The notes beneath the pieces are model-generated. The model was not told the DNA's origin. It did no database searches and worked only from the letters and a program-made list of their open reading frames with translations. The position numbers were made by a program, and so were the translations under genes. Positions 54,713-64,000 of a stretch of 64,000 nucleotides of DNA are shown here, piece after piece. Numbering within the stretch: position 1 is the stretch's first letter; every line of letters begins with the position of its first letter. This DNA comes from Sciurus carolinensis (lineage: Eukaryota > Chordata > Mammalia > Rodentia > Sciuridae). The DNA lies in the NCBI RefSeq assembly GCF_902686445.1, contig NC_062232.1, positions 94,164,932 to 94,228,931 on the forward strand. Reading direction: 5' to 3'.

Positions 54713-55560
54713 GGGAGGCAGTTATGAATTGTGTCCAACACACACCAATTACAAGAGCTTGTCTGTTCCATAGATTTCTTAATTTGGAAAGAACAATAGT
54801 TATGATCCATCAATGTGTACATTTACATTCTGAAGAAAAATTTCAATATTGAAATTTTGCAGAGCACTCATCAAAATATTAGATACTTTAAAAAAAAAAA
54901 AGACTTTCCTTAAGCTTTACTTTGCATTCACTCATTGGATGAAAATAATCTAAAAATTATCAAAATTATCTGATATTCTATTTGAGGCATTTAATTACAG
55001 TACACTGACACAAAACTGGCATATTTAACTTTATGAAGTTCTGCTAATGGAGTCAGTATAATCACAACCACTGTGTCACTTTTTACTCATGCATAATAAT
55101 AGAAAATTGAGCGATTAATTTAGAAGAGCAGTCGTTTGATCTAAATAAGTTATATCTTCTAGAATGATATGCAAATACACCTGTTCAGCTGCTCATATCA
55201 TTGTCTTTGATAATAATCTTCTTACAATAACTACTAACTTTTAGAGTAGATATTGATATTTCTTCAGCAAATTTGTCCACTCGTTACCATGAGGTCAGTT
55301 ATATTACTATTGCTCCTTTAACATGTAGGTTGAATGTTTCTATCTATGTTCTTGAGAAAGAGAGACTCAATATTTTATTTGCTGTTAAGTATATGCTTTC
55401 TTTTACTCTGAAGGTTCATTGCAAAACTGAATGTGATACCAATGAGAAGATCAATAAGCACTGAAAATTTGTAGCATGGCAAAACAACAGTATTAAGAGT
55501 GTCAGAATTCTCTTCCTGTCCCCACACTGCTCTGTCACTTTTAAGATTTTTGTAATAAAC
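54713..55560. other. Unassigned AT-rich DNA
   Basis: No repeat or gene recognised. 55080-55260 contains an octamer-like ATATGCAAATA and several ATTA motifs and could be conserved non-coding DNA. The overlapping open frames at 55273-55623 have no domain. Confidence 0.4.
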
Positions 55561-55570
55561 TAAGAACACC

Positions 55571-55742
55571 CAGCCAGGCACCTGTAGTCCCAACGACATG
55601 AGAGACTGAGACATGAGAATCACAAATTTGAGGCTGTAAGCAACTTAGTGAAGCCCTGTCTCAAAATAACAAATAAAAAGAGCTGGGAATGTGGCTCAGT
55701 GATTAAGCACCCCTGGTTTCAATCTGTGGTACAAAAAAAAGA
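55571..55742 (+). mobile_element. B1-ID composite SINE with target-site duplication
   Basis: TAAGAACACC at 55561-55570 is repeated at 55743-55752. Body CAGCCAGGCACCTGTAGTCC, GAGACTGAGACATGAGAATC, linker, and ID half GGAATGTGGCTCAGTGATTA. The B1-like half carries small deletions. Confidence 0.92.
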
Positions 55743-55752
55743 TAAGAACACC

Positions 55753-57505
55753 TTTGGCATTGACATTAGCATTCCTATGCAAGAATCCCATCAGAAATGG
55801 TAAATATGAAGGTTCATGTAACACTTCATAAATGAATATAGCAAACATTTATTGAGTGATTACTAAGTCAAGTAAAATATATATCTTCTTTGACTCTGAT
55901 TTGTTGACTTGAAACAACAGAAAACACCTTCACTTACTAATAGTAGTTTTTGCTAATAATATTAGTAACAAAAACATATACTAAATACTAATGATGCATC
56001 AAATACTTTTATGTTCAGTAGTTTATCTCCCTGTCTCATTTCCTTGTCTTATTTCATTTTCTGTTCCAACAGCAAATTTCTCCCTCCCCTTATGAAAAAC
56101 TTTCCACTGTGTATACAGCAAAATAAGCATTTTGACATCTTTAATTCTGAACTAGATAGCATCTTTTTCCTGCGCAGCCTCACTTAAAGATTTGGAACCT
56201 AAGGCATAGAAAAGATTCAACTATTTCTCATGTTATGCAGTGAGGGAAAAATCAGGCTTATTTGACCATGGAAGTCCGACTCCAAAGCCCACACGTTCAA
56301 TTACTTGACCATACTTCTTCCTGATCCTAGATATCAATTATCCAAGTGTCAAACAATAGATGTTGGTATAAATAGGATAGGGAAATCAAAGGTAACTAAG
56401 GCTGCCAGACTCATTTTAAACCTCCTGTGAGAACCACTTTGTGGGTGTTCAGAAATATTTAGAGGATACTTTGAGAAAGAGTAATTTCCTGCTTGACAAA
56501 TTCTTTGTAATTTGAGCATGAATTTCAAGGGAATGTTATTTGTAACCACAGGTTGGAGAGGGCTGGATTGGATTGTATGGAAATGAATGTGTTTGGATAA
56601 GATTATTCCTAAATTTCCCATGTGAGCTAGTTAGTATTCTCTGATTCTATGAATATCTCCCATGGCACCATAAACATTGGATTCAATAGTGTCTTACTGA
56701 CTGATCGATGCAAATGAAAGAGCAGATGATGTCCTTAAGCCCATGTTCTTAGTTTCTAATAGAAAATGACTCTTTAAATGGCACTTGGCCTTTGATGATC
56801 CTCTTATTGCATTCTGCTTCTCAAGGCTGAGCAGAAAAGAAAGTGTCACATCACATCATGTGGATCATATTTAAACATAAAGTCAGGCTGTTGAGAATAT
56901 GCCATGTGTTCCCAGCTAATGTGGAAAATCACTTTCATCGGGAAAAAAAAATCAAACTGCCCACTGGGTATTGAGCTTGATAATCAGGTTGCAACCTTTT
57001 GTTCTGGTTGATTCAGACAGCTGTGCTGGCAGCCAAACAGGAACCTTGGAGAAAGTACTTTTCAGCCGCATTGCATCCCTAATGACACAGGGCAGAACTT
57101 TGCAAACCTAAGGTGATTCGAGGAGTTGAAGCAGGCTATAGAAATCTGAGCATCATGGAACAAAAAAAACCTGAGTCACAGTTTTTTACAAACTGCTTGA
57201 ATCTATATGGGATTATGCCCCTATCAAAGCTTAGCACCCCCCAGGAGCTCTAGGTCCTCTTCCCCCACTTCTTCACAAGTATTTTGGTTTCAGTTATCTC
57301 TTCTCTGGCAAAATGGCATGTTTGGCCTCTATTTTGTCACAGTTGGTATGTCTTATTTTCCTCTATGAAATATTTTAAATACACAGCAGCCTATAGTCAA
57401 TAATATAGCATGTATAACCATGCATCTGCACACAGCTTATCAAAACTTACAATTGTGTCATTATTCCTGATCATATGATCTCCTTATTCCAGATCAAGTG
57501 GTGTC
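55753..57505. other. Mostly unassigned; one MIR, one possible conserved stretch
   Basis: A minus-strand MIR (about 56150-56325, 'GAAGTCCGACTCCAAAGCCC') is the only repeat I recognise. 56660-57170 has balanced base composition, E-box-like CAGCTG and no repeats, and is a candidate regulatory element. No exon recognised. Confidence 0.4.
56150..56325 (-). mobile_element. MIR
   Basis: 'TTATGCAGTGAGGGAAAAAT', 'TGGAAGTCCGACTCCAAAG' and CACACGTTCAATTACTTGAC are the complement of the MIR 5' half. Confidence 0.75.
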
Positions 57506-57713
57506 TTTTTTTTTTCCCTTGGTACTAGGAAGTGAATTCAGGGGTGCTTAACTACCGCGTCACATCTTCAGTCCTTTGTATTTTTTATTTTGAGACAGGG
57601 TCTCTAAGTTGCAAAGGCCTGGCTAAATTGCCACAAATGGCCTCGAACTTGCAAACCTCCTGCATCAGCCTCCAGAGTCGCTGGGATTACAGGTATGTGC
57701 CAACATACTTGGC
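57506..57713 (-). mobile_element. B1-ID composite SINE
   Basis: Minus-strand: TTGGTACTAGGAAGTGAATT (ID end), ATTTTGAGACAGGGTCTCTA (linker), CAGAGTCGCTGGGATTACAG and the B1-like 5' end near 57713. Contains an extra block (GCCTGGCTAAATTGCCACAA) in the B1-like half compared with the other copies. Confidence 0.88.
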
Positions 57714-57892
57714 CTTTCTTTGTTGTTTGAAAGAAACTACCTAAAGGGTGTGTTTTCAGCCTGTGTATCCTCATCCCATTCTATTACCTCCTTCATTTTC
57801 AAAAAACAAGCACTGCAGTGGTTTTGTATTGGTATGTCCCTGTTTAGTTTTTTATTTTTATTATGCATAATTGTACCCATAATGTATGTGAG

Positions 57893-57972
57893 GAGATAGG
57901 AGTATAGTTGGTGGTAGAGTGTTTATCTTGTGTGAGGCCTTGAGTTCAATCACCAGTACCATAAGCAAACAA
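57893..57972 (+). mobile_element. ID SINE, diverged
   Basis: GTATAGTTGGTGGTAGAGTG, CTTGTGTGAGGCCTTGAGTT and CAATCACCAGTACC form an ID body. A CA-rich microsatellite follows at 58010. Confidence 0.75.
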
Positions 57973-58007
57973 AATGCCTCATAAAAAATGTTTGTGTAGA
58001 GGTATAT

Positions 58008-58144
58008 GTGTACACACACACACACACGCACATATATACATACACACATGCACATGTATACATACACACACATGCACATGTATACATACACACATGCACA
58101 TATATACACATGCAAGCACCTATATGCATATGCACACACACAGG
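58008..58144. repeat. (CA)n/(CATATA)n alternating repeat
   Basis: About 135 bp of mostly alternating pyrimidine-purine sequence made of CACACA and CATGCACATGTATACATACA-like units; the latter unit recurs three times at about 26-30 bp spacing. Open frames through it (His/Thr or Val/Cys/Tyr-rich) are artefacts. Confidence 0.93.
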
Positions 58145-58149
58145 CTACG

Positions 58150-58925
58150 TATCTTTATATATGTTCAGATATTGACTTAATGGCCTTCAAAATTACCCAT
58201 ATGATACTTAAGATTCTGTAGCTTGCTATGTTTCCTTGGCCTTGTAGTTTTTATTTATCTCTGTTGATAAATGTAGCTCCAGTTGATATATTTTGACTGT
58301 TTTACAGTACTCTGACTATATCCTAATTTATATATTTTGTTTTATTGCCATTAGAAGTAATACTAAATAATCATTCTTGCATGTATTATCTTGTGTCTAT
58401 GAGCTAGGAGACCTGTAGTGGATATAAAATAAAAGTTAGAATTGATGGTCATGGTGTATGTATATTTTCATCTGTAGTTTAAGTGTTAGTTTTTCCACAT
58501 ATTTACTCATGTAGTAGGTCAGAATAAAAATTTTTGAAACATTGTTGTAGCTAAAGTTATGTATATTTTATTTTATTTTGATTCTCCTGATTACTATTGG
58601 CAACTTGTAAAATGTATATTGACATTATTACCGTACAGCTCTCTAAATTTCCTCTACTTTTTGCTTGTTTTCCTTTTGGGATTTTATCTTCCTTGTTTTC
58701 TTTTTTATTTGAAACTTTCCTTAATATTTTCTGGATGCTAAAACTTAGTTATAAGCATAGTGAATTTTATCTCTCAAATTCAAATTTGGTAAAGTCATTG
58801 GACTCCAATTTATGAAAATTTTACTAAGTAATATTATAGAACTGTATGTATATGTTGAATGAAATGAAAATAAAACTTTAAAGAAACCAAACAAATAATC
58901 AATTTCACCTAATTTATGCCCCTCT
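58150..58925. other. Unassigned AT-rich DNA
   Basis: No recognisable gene or repeat. Possibly old LINE-derived, but I cannot assign it. Confidence 0.4.
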
Positions 58926-58929
58926 CTCA

Positions 58930-60245
58930 GAGTTATTAATAACTATCTTTTCCTTTTGGATTTGGTGGGACATCCCAGGGGTTGCTCTGGTATGTTGTCT
59001 GTCTCATTACAAGGGGTCAATAAACTTGACTTCATCAGATTGTGGATTTGTCCCTGGTGGTCTTTGGTTGACTGGGCAAGGATACTCTGAAATATTGGTG
59101 TCCTCCAGGTTCTGTCAGAGCCCTCTTTTCCCTCTGCAGGTTTTCTTTGGATGACATCATTTACTTCCATCCATGTGTTTATCACTCCAAACCCAAAAGC
59201 CAAGGCCTTTCTCCTGCTGTGAGGACAACTTCCTCTGGTTGACTTACAAGTTAAGCTTAGAGTTTTCAAATCTGAATTATCTTTTTGTCTGACCTTTTTC
59301 TTTGGTTGGAGGGCAACAACAACTCACTTATGTGCTCCAAGTAGAACAAGGCACTGACCATCTCTGCCCATAGGATGGGTGGGAAATATTTCTTACCTGG
59401 ACCAGGTACTTCTTCAAACTCTATCTTCAAGTTACATCGACTTAATCTGTTGTTTTTCACTTATTCAGTGTCCTAAAACCCTAGAAGGTTGGGAGGATTG
59501 GGATTAGGGGAATATAGAAACTGGGCCTTATTTGTTCTGTCCCCTGCCCCATCCCTTCAACAAAGGACTGTACTGGGGGGACCACCTCTCTCCTCCTTCT
59601 CCTGGTGTGATCTCTCAGATCCTCTCCCTTGAAGCCCATCCAATTGGTGTTCCCTCCCCACCTCACTCTGCCGTGTCCAGTTCCCAGTCCCTTTTGGTGC
59701 CTTGGAAATTTCACAGCCATCTGACTTCATTGATCCTGGAGGCTTTTTCCAGGGGCCAACTCAGATCTCTGCAGAGGGGTAAAATGTGGCCCATTTCTTA
59801 CTGGGAAGGAGAATGAGTATTGGGGAAGTAAGTTTCCTTTCAGTTCTCCCTTGTTTTCTAATGCTGTTTTTTGTTTGTTTGTTTGTTTTTGTGAGGCTGG
59901 GATTTGAACCCAGGAACTTGTGTGTGCTAGAGAAGACCTCTACCACTCAGCTACATCTCCAGCTCTCTCTAGCACTTCTTGAAACCAAGAGCACTTCTAC
60001 AACTTGAGGGTTTAACTTCCTTGTGAAGGCCCCTCTTGCCACTTCATCCTATTCCAATTCTGCCACATCTCATCTATGGAAAAAGTTTGTATTCTTCTTA
60101 TTCACAAAACTTTGACCTGACATCTTTTAAAATAATATGGGCTCATCTTCCCCTTTGTTGCCTATTTCAAAGACTTTTTCACATTAGCCAATATTGAATG
60201 AACCTGAAATCACAGGTTTCTCCCCTTAGTGGGAGGCTGTCTTCC
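58930..60245. other. Unclassified segment of higher GC content
   Basis: Distinct from its AT-rich surroundings, and open in several short frames on both strands. Minus: 58943-59269 (108 codons), 59266-59460 (64) and 59481-59720 (79), nearly end to end. Plus: 59532-59816 (94), proline/serine-rich. I recognise no domain. It could be a decayed internal fragment of an endogenous retrovirus or an old pseudogene. An ID SINE is inserted at 59866-59965. Confidence 0.4.
59866..59965 (-). mobile_element. ID SINE
   Basis: TTTGTGAGGCTGGGATTTGA, ACCCAGGAACTTGTGTGTGC and CTCAGCTACATCTCCAGCTC on plus are the ID complement. (GTTT)n tail at 59868-59890. Confidence 0.85.
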
Positions 60246-60529
60246 ATATTTCTTGTGTGTATTGTCTTTTTTGTGATGTGGAGAAATTTTAAATTTTACT
60301 TTAGTAACATGTATTAAAACATTTTAGTTTGTTCTGTATTTTTTACATTTTATTTGAGAAATCATTTCCTTCTTGAATTTTATAGGACTATTCTCTTGTA
60401 TTGTCTTTTAATATTTGTAAAGTTTTGCTTGTGTCCATGTAGATCTCTAATATATCTGAAAGGATTTTTGTATTCTATATTTTAGGGGTTTGATAGTTTA
60501 TGTTGCCATTTCTTCATTTGTTCTTTCAT

Positions 60530-60835
60530 TCATTTATCAACTACTTATTGATCACCTGCCATGTGCAATGCTTGTTTTAGATTCTCATGCCAGTACAGTG
60601 AACAACACAGACCAAGTCCTATACAATATGGAAATTAAATTGTGGTGAAGGAACATAGAAACAGAAGCCTCACTGAACAAAGACCTCAGGAGTTAAAGGG
60701 AATGAGAAGGGCAGAGTCAGTAGAGGGGATTAGCTCAGAACATGTTGAAAACAGCAAATAGCTAAAGTGGTTAGAGTGGAGTGAGAAGTGAGAGATTAAG
60801 AGGAGGTGAATGAACCAGACAGTATTGCCCTATTT
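60530..60835 (+). mobile_element. L2 LINE fragment
   Basis: TTATTGATCACCTGCCATGT, 'GCCAGTACAGTGAACAACAC' and 'GAGTTAAAGGGAATGAGAAG' follow the ancient L2 block order seen also at 5560 and 40470. Confidence 0.6.
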
Positions 60836-60978
60836 ACATATATGATTACATGACCAGTGTGGTTCTACATCATGTACAACCAGAAGAATGAGAAGTTATA
60901 TTCCATTTATGTATGATGTGTCAAAGTGCATTCTACTGGCATGTATAACTAATTAGAAATTTTTTTTTTAAAAAAAAG
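60836..60978 (+). mobile_element. L1 3'-end insertion, very short
   Basis: Plus-strand L1 3'UTR terminus only: TTACATATATGATTACATGA, TACATCATGTACAACCAGAA, GTGTCAAAGTGCATTCTACT, ATGTATAACTAATTAGAAA, then a T8/A8 tract. The other L1 tails in the window have the same order in reverse complement. A 5'-truncated insertion of about 140 bp. Confidence 0.8.
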
Positions 60979-60979
60979 A

Positions 60980-61914
60980 AGCACAGGGAAAGAAAAAAAG
61001 AGATGATTCTTTAGTCTTTCAGAGATATTTTAGAATTAGCTTGAACTGTTTCATCAAAAATCTGTTGGGATTTTCATTGAAAACATGTTGAAATTACTCA
61101 TTGTTTTGTCAAAAATTAGCATTATTAGCAATTGGAATGCTTCTATTCATGAGCATGGTGGGTTCCATACACATTTAAATATCATTTTATATACTTTAAT
61201 GAAGTTTTTATAATTTATACTATGGACATCTTAAAAATATTTACCCCTAAATGCATTATAGTGTTCCTTGCTATAATTAAGTTCTTCTTTCAAAAAACTG
61301 CATTTTATAGTAATGTCAGGGTTTAGAAGACAATACTGCAAGGTATGGTATTTTGGCATGCTGAGTACTTGGAACTGAAGATTGGGTATCTCTCTCTGAT
61401 CTGTTTCTGCCCTCCTTTCCCCCTCCACAAAGTGAGTACAGAAGGCAGAATTCCTCTTCCACAGTGAATCCTTGCAGAAGAATTTCAAATAACTTATGTT
61501 CTACTCCATGCTCAAGGAAGTAGAGCATATCACTGCTCATTGATTCATTTATTTAATCATCTATTTATACCACCATGAACTCATGGATATTTATTTTATT
61601 CTTTGAAATATAAAGCAACACTACTTTGTTACTTTCATTCTTTCAGCTTTGGCCACTGGGAGCTATCTCAGCTGATTCCTGTGTCTATTTGATATACCCT
61701 CATACTTTTCTGTTTAAAGTACTTTCTTACTTTTTGGCACTACAAAGTGCTCTAAATTCATATATTCCTTAACCTAGTCTTAGAATCATCTATTATCCCC
61801 AAGGATCCCTGGTTACTTTTATTGTGGAATTGTTCTAGAAAACAGGATCTGAGTATTAGGTATGCTCATTGCTTCTGGGTTGTTGCATTTAGTTCTACCC
61901 TGCTGACAGAATAA
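60980..61914. other. Unassigned AT-rich DNA
   Basis: No named repeat or gene recognised. Two overlapping minus open frames (61231-61540, up to 85 codons) have no domain. Confidence 0.4.
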
Positions 61915-61937
61915 GGAAATATATGTATATATACTAA

Positions 61938-61972
<35 letters not shown>
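61915..61972. repeat. (TA)n microsatellite
   Basis: Imperfect then pure TA units (about 15 uninterrupted), self-complementary, so able to extrude as a cruciform. Confidence 0.93.
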
Positions 61973-61974
<2 letters not shown>

Positions 61975-62319
61975 ATAAATATTTCTATATGTCACCATCT
62001 GTATTTATATTAAGCTACATATGAGTTCATATTGATGTCTCCAACTCCAATTCATTACCACATGGACCATTCTAGCCTTGCTTATCTGTCAACTCCCACT
62101 CCAACAGTGAGAAACCTGGTTCCCACCATATGCCATCTATTTATTTAGTTGTTCTAATTCCAGTGTATATGCAGAGAAGTTTCACAATTAACTAGTACCT
62201 CCAGGGAAAATAACTTCATCCAAAAGAGTACAATATTTGCAGACAGATTCTTTTGCTTTTAGTCTTACAGACTCATGTCCAAAGTTATTTAGATCAGCAA
62301 TTTTGCCCCCATTCCTTCA
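61975..62319. other. Unassigned AT-rich DNA
   Basis: Nothing recognisable. Confidence 0.4.
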
Positions 62320-63500
62320 GTGAAGTTGTTTTGTACACTTGAAATACAATGAGATTGTTTTATCACATTCTACCTTCCATCCTGGGATCTCTTAGACTGC
62401 ATAAATGATTTTCAAAATTTAAATACATTAAGTTTTACTTTTTGTCCTGTGAATTTCAATAGGTTTTAATAAGTGCTTGGTGACATGTGTTTACCACTAT
62501 AATATCAAAACAATTCCACTACCTTGAAAAATTTTCTGAGTTTCATCAATATAGATACTTCTTGACTTACCATGGCATTAGATCCTCATAAACCCATCAT
62601 AAGTCAAAAATGTATTTATTATACCTAACCTATTAAACATCCTAGCTTAGCAACAGTGTATACTGTACAATATTGTTTACCCTCATGATCACATATCCAA
62701 GTGGAGGTCCACCTAGCTATGAGAGAATACTGCACATCTCTAGCCCAAAGTAAAATTTCTACTGAATGTATATCATTTTTGCACCATTGCAAAGTTGAAA
62801 AACCATATGTAAAAATATCTTAAATCAGGGATTGTCTGTACAATATTCTCCCACACCTTTCCCAAACTGGCAACCATTGTTTTCTACTGTCTCTATATGT
62901 TTGCCTTTCCCAGTATGTTATAAAACAATATACATGTATAGCCTTTTCACCAGGGTTCTTTTATTTATAATATTCATTGAAGATATCCATGATTTCATGA
63001 CTTGATGTTTCATTTCTTTTTACTGTTGTGTAATATGCCATCATCACATGGATGAACCACAGTTCGTTTAAGAATTTGCCTATTGAAGAATACTTTGGTC
63101 ACTTCCTGTTTGGGTTCATAAGTAAATATGTAAGCCTCCACATACAGGGTTTTGTGTGGTCTTAAGTTTTTAGCTTATTTGTATCATTTGGAAAGAGTAT
63201 TTTTAGTTTTATAAGAAACCGATAAACTGTCTTCCAAAGTGGCTGTACCAATTTGGATTCCCACCAGCAATGAATAATAGTTCCGATTGCTTTAGATCCT
63301 TGCCAACATTTGATGTTGCCAGTGTTTTGAAACTTAACCATCTTTTATATTCATTTTGTGCGTAGAAATATTTAATTCTAATGGTTTTCACAATTTATAT
63401 TCCAATATTTTTGAATTTGCTATAGGAACAATTATATGGACAGTAAATAATTTTTTTCTTTTGGTTTCTCTATGTTTCATTTTTTTCATGTACCTCCATT
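62320..63500 (-). mobile_element. Ancient L1 fragment, split by a Tigger-like element
   Basis: Minus-strand L1M 3'UTR and ORF2 end: 'GTTTTGTACACTTGAAATAC', 'GACATGTGTTTACCACTATA', then after the insert 'TTTATTTATAATATTCATTG', 'TACTGTTGTGTAATATGCCA', 'ATTTGGATTCCCACCAGCAA'. No frame survives. Confidence 0.7.
62550..62845 (+). mobile_element. Tigger-like (Tc1/mariner) DNA transposon remnant
   Basis: TTCTTGACTTACCATGGCAT, AACCCATCATAAGTCAAAAA, 'TTGTTTACCCTCATGATCAC' and the terminal 'AAATCAGGGATTGTCTGTA' follow a Tigger/pogo-type non-autonomous element whose two ends are partial inverted copies (dead-end 'gacttaccat' and 'aagtcaaaa' motifs). It sits within an ancient L1, so it inserted after it. 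Confidence 0.65.
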
Positions 63501-63582
63501 TTGGTGGTGACTAGAGGCAGTGATAGTAAATATCTTTCAAATTAATGGTGGTTTTTAATGTTTCATAATTAGATCCTGAGTT

Positions 63583-63592
63583 CGTTTTAGCT

Positions 63593-63630
<38 letters not shown>

Positions 63631-64000
63631 CTGTGACTAAAAGAATTGAGAAGAACAATTTTAGTGGAGGAAAAGTTCATTTAGGGGCTCACAGTTTCAG
63701 AGGTCTCAGTTTCTCAGTTTATAGAAGACGGGCTGCATTCCTTGGGGCTCAAGGTAAGGCAGAACATCATGGCAGAATAGTGTGGCAGAGGGAAGTAGCT
63801 CACAGGATGATCAGGAACCTGAGAGAGACTAAGCTCAGCTCAACATATATATACCCAAAGGCATGTCCCCAATGACCCATCTCTTCCAGTCACATCCTAT
63901 ACACCTTCAGTTACCACTCAGTTAATCCCTACCAAGGAATTAATTCACTGATTGGGTGAAGGTTCCCATAACCCAAACATTTCATCTCTGAATGTTCTTG
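63583..64000 (-). mobile_element. MaLR-like solo LTR, copy 5, cut by the window edge
   Basis: Minus-strand copy with the 3' end at the left (CGTTTTAGCTAG, GCTGCTGTGACTAAAAG). Shared blocks GGGGCTCACAGTTTCAGAGG, GGCAGAACATCATGGCAGAA and AATTAATTCACTGATTGGGT. A poly(T) of 29 bp (63596-63624) has expanded near its 3' end. The 5' end lies beyond position 64000. Confidence 0.85.
63596..63624. repeat. Poly(T) tract inside a MaLR-like LTR
   Basis: T29 placed where the other LTR copies have the short CTTTTTCATTG-type block. Either local expansion or a tiny retro-insertion. Confidence 0.93.

Noticed and set aside
57861..58221. Cys/Val/Tyr-rich and His/Thr-rich open frames resembling small cysteine-rich proteins
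   Set aside because: Generated by the CA/CATATA repeat; four overlapping frames exist on both strands.
61915..61972. (TA)n tract as a possible origin or hotspot
   Set aside because: Ordinary TA microsatellite without supporting context.

Overview
This is nuclear DNA from a mammal, and most likely from a squirrel-family rodent (ground squirrel, marmot or similar). The best evidence is the SINE population. There are about a dozen copies of a composite SINE in which a 7SL-derived B1-like half is fused to a tRNA-Ala-derived ID half, and about ten solitary ID elements with long A/T-rich tails. This mix is known from Sciuridae. The rest is AT-rich intergenic or deep intronic sequence. I recognise no host protein-coding exon, no functional RNA gene and no CpG-island promoter.

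Layout. 0-2.4 kb: three LTRs (two related ERVL-like LTRs in opposite orientation, then a MaLR-like solo LTR) with ID insertions. 2.4-19 kb: mostly unassigned AT-rich DNA with scattered MIR, L2, ID, B1-ID and small L1 fragments and a second MaLR-like LTR. 19.5-22.5 kb: an ancient L1 on the minus strand with a younger 5'-truncated L1 inserted in it. 22.5-32.6 kb: a nested stack in which an ancient plus-strand L1 is split by an MLT1-like LTR, itself split by a near full-length minus-strand L1 with a perfect 15-bp target-site duplication. 32.6-33.9 kb: another ancient L1 piece. 34.05-39.76 kb: the youngest-looking large element, an almost full-length minus-strand L1 with a GC-rich promoter built from tandem units of about 173 bp, a recognisable ORF1 and a multiply frameshifted ORF2. 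40-52 kb: MIR, L2, MaLR LTRs, ancient L1, a MER5A/MER20 pair, SINEs with clear target duplications and the longest unassigned stretches. 52-54.3 kb: a 5'-truncated L1 with a second L1 nested in it. 54.3-64 kb: MIR, MER5A, SINEs, an unclassified higher-GC segment (58.9-60.2 kb), L2 with an L1 tail, a Tigger-like DNA transposon inside an ancient L1, and a MaLR-like LTR cut by the window edge.

No gene system operates here. The largest proteins are the L1 ORF1 (RNA-binding chaperone) and ORF2 (endonuclease and reverse transcriptase), and all copies are broken. Such L1 machinery would have mobilised the SINEs. The most notable items are the tandem-monomer L1 promoter with a long antisense open frame, an ORF1 kept in one frame with only three nonsense codons, the layered insertion history, a perfect 15-bp hairpin at 47.43 kb, and several non-repetitive stretches that could be conserved regulatory DNA. 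Repeat family names come from recognition by eye, so boundaries of old fragments are approximate.
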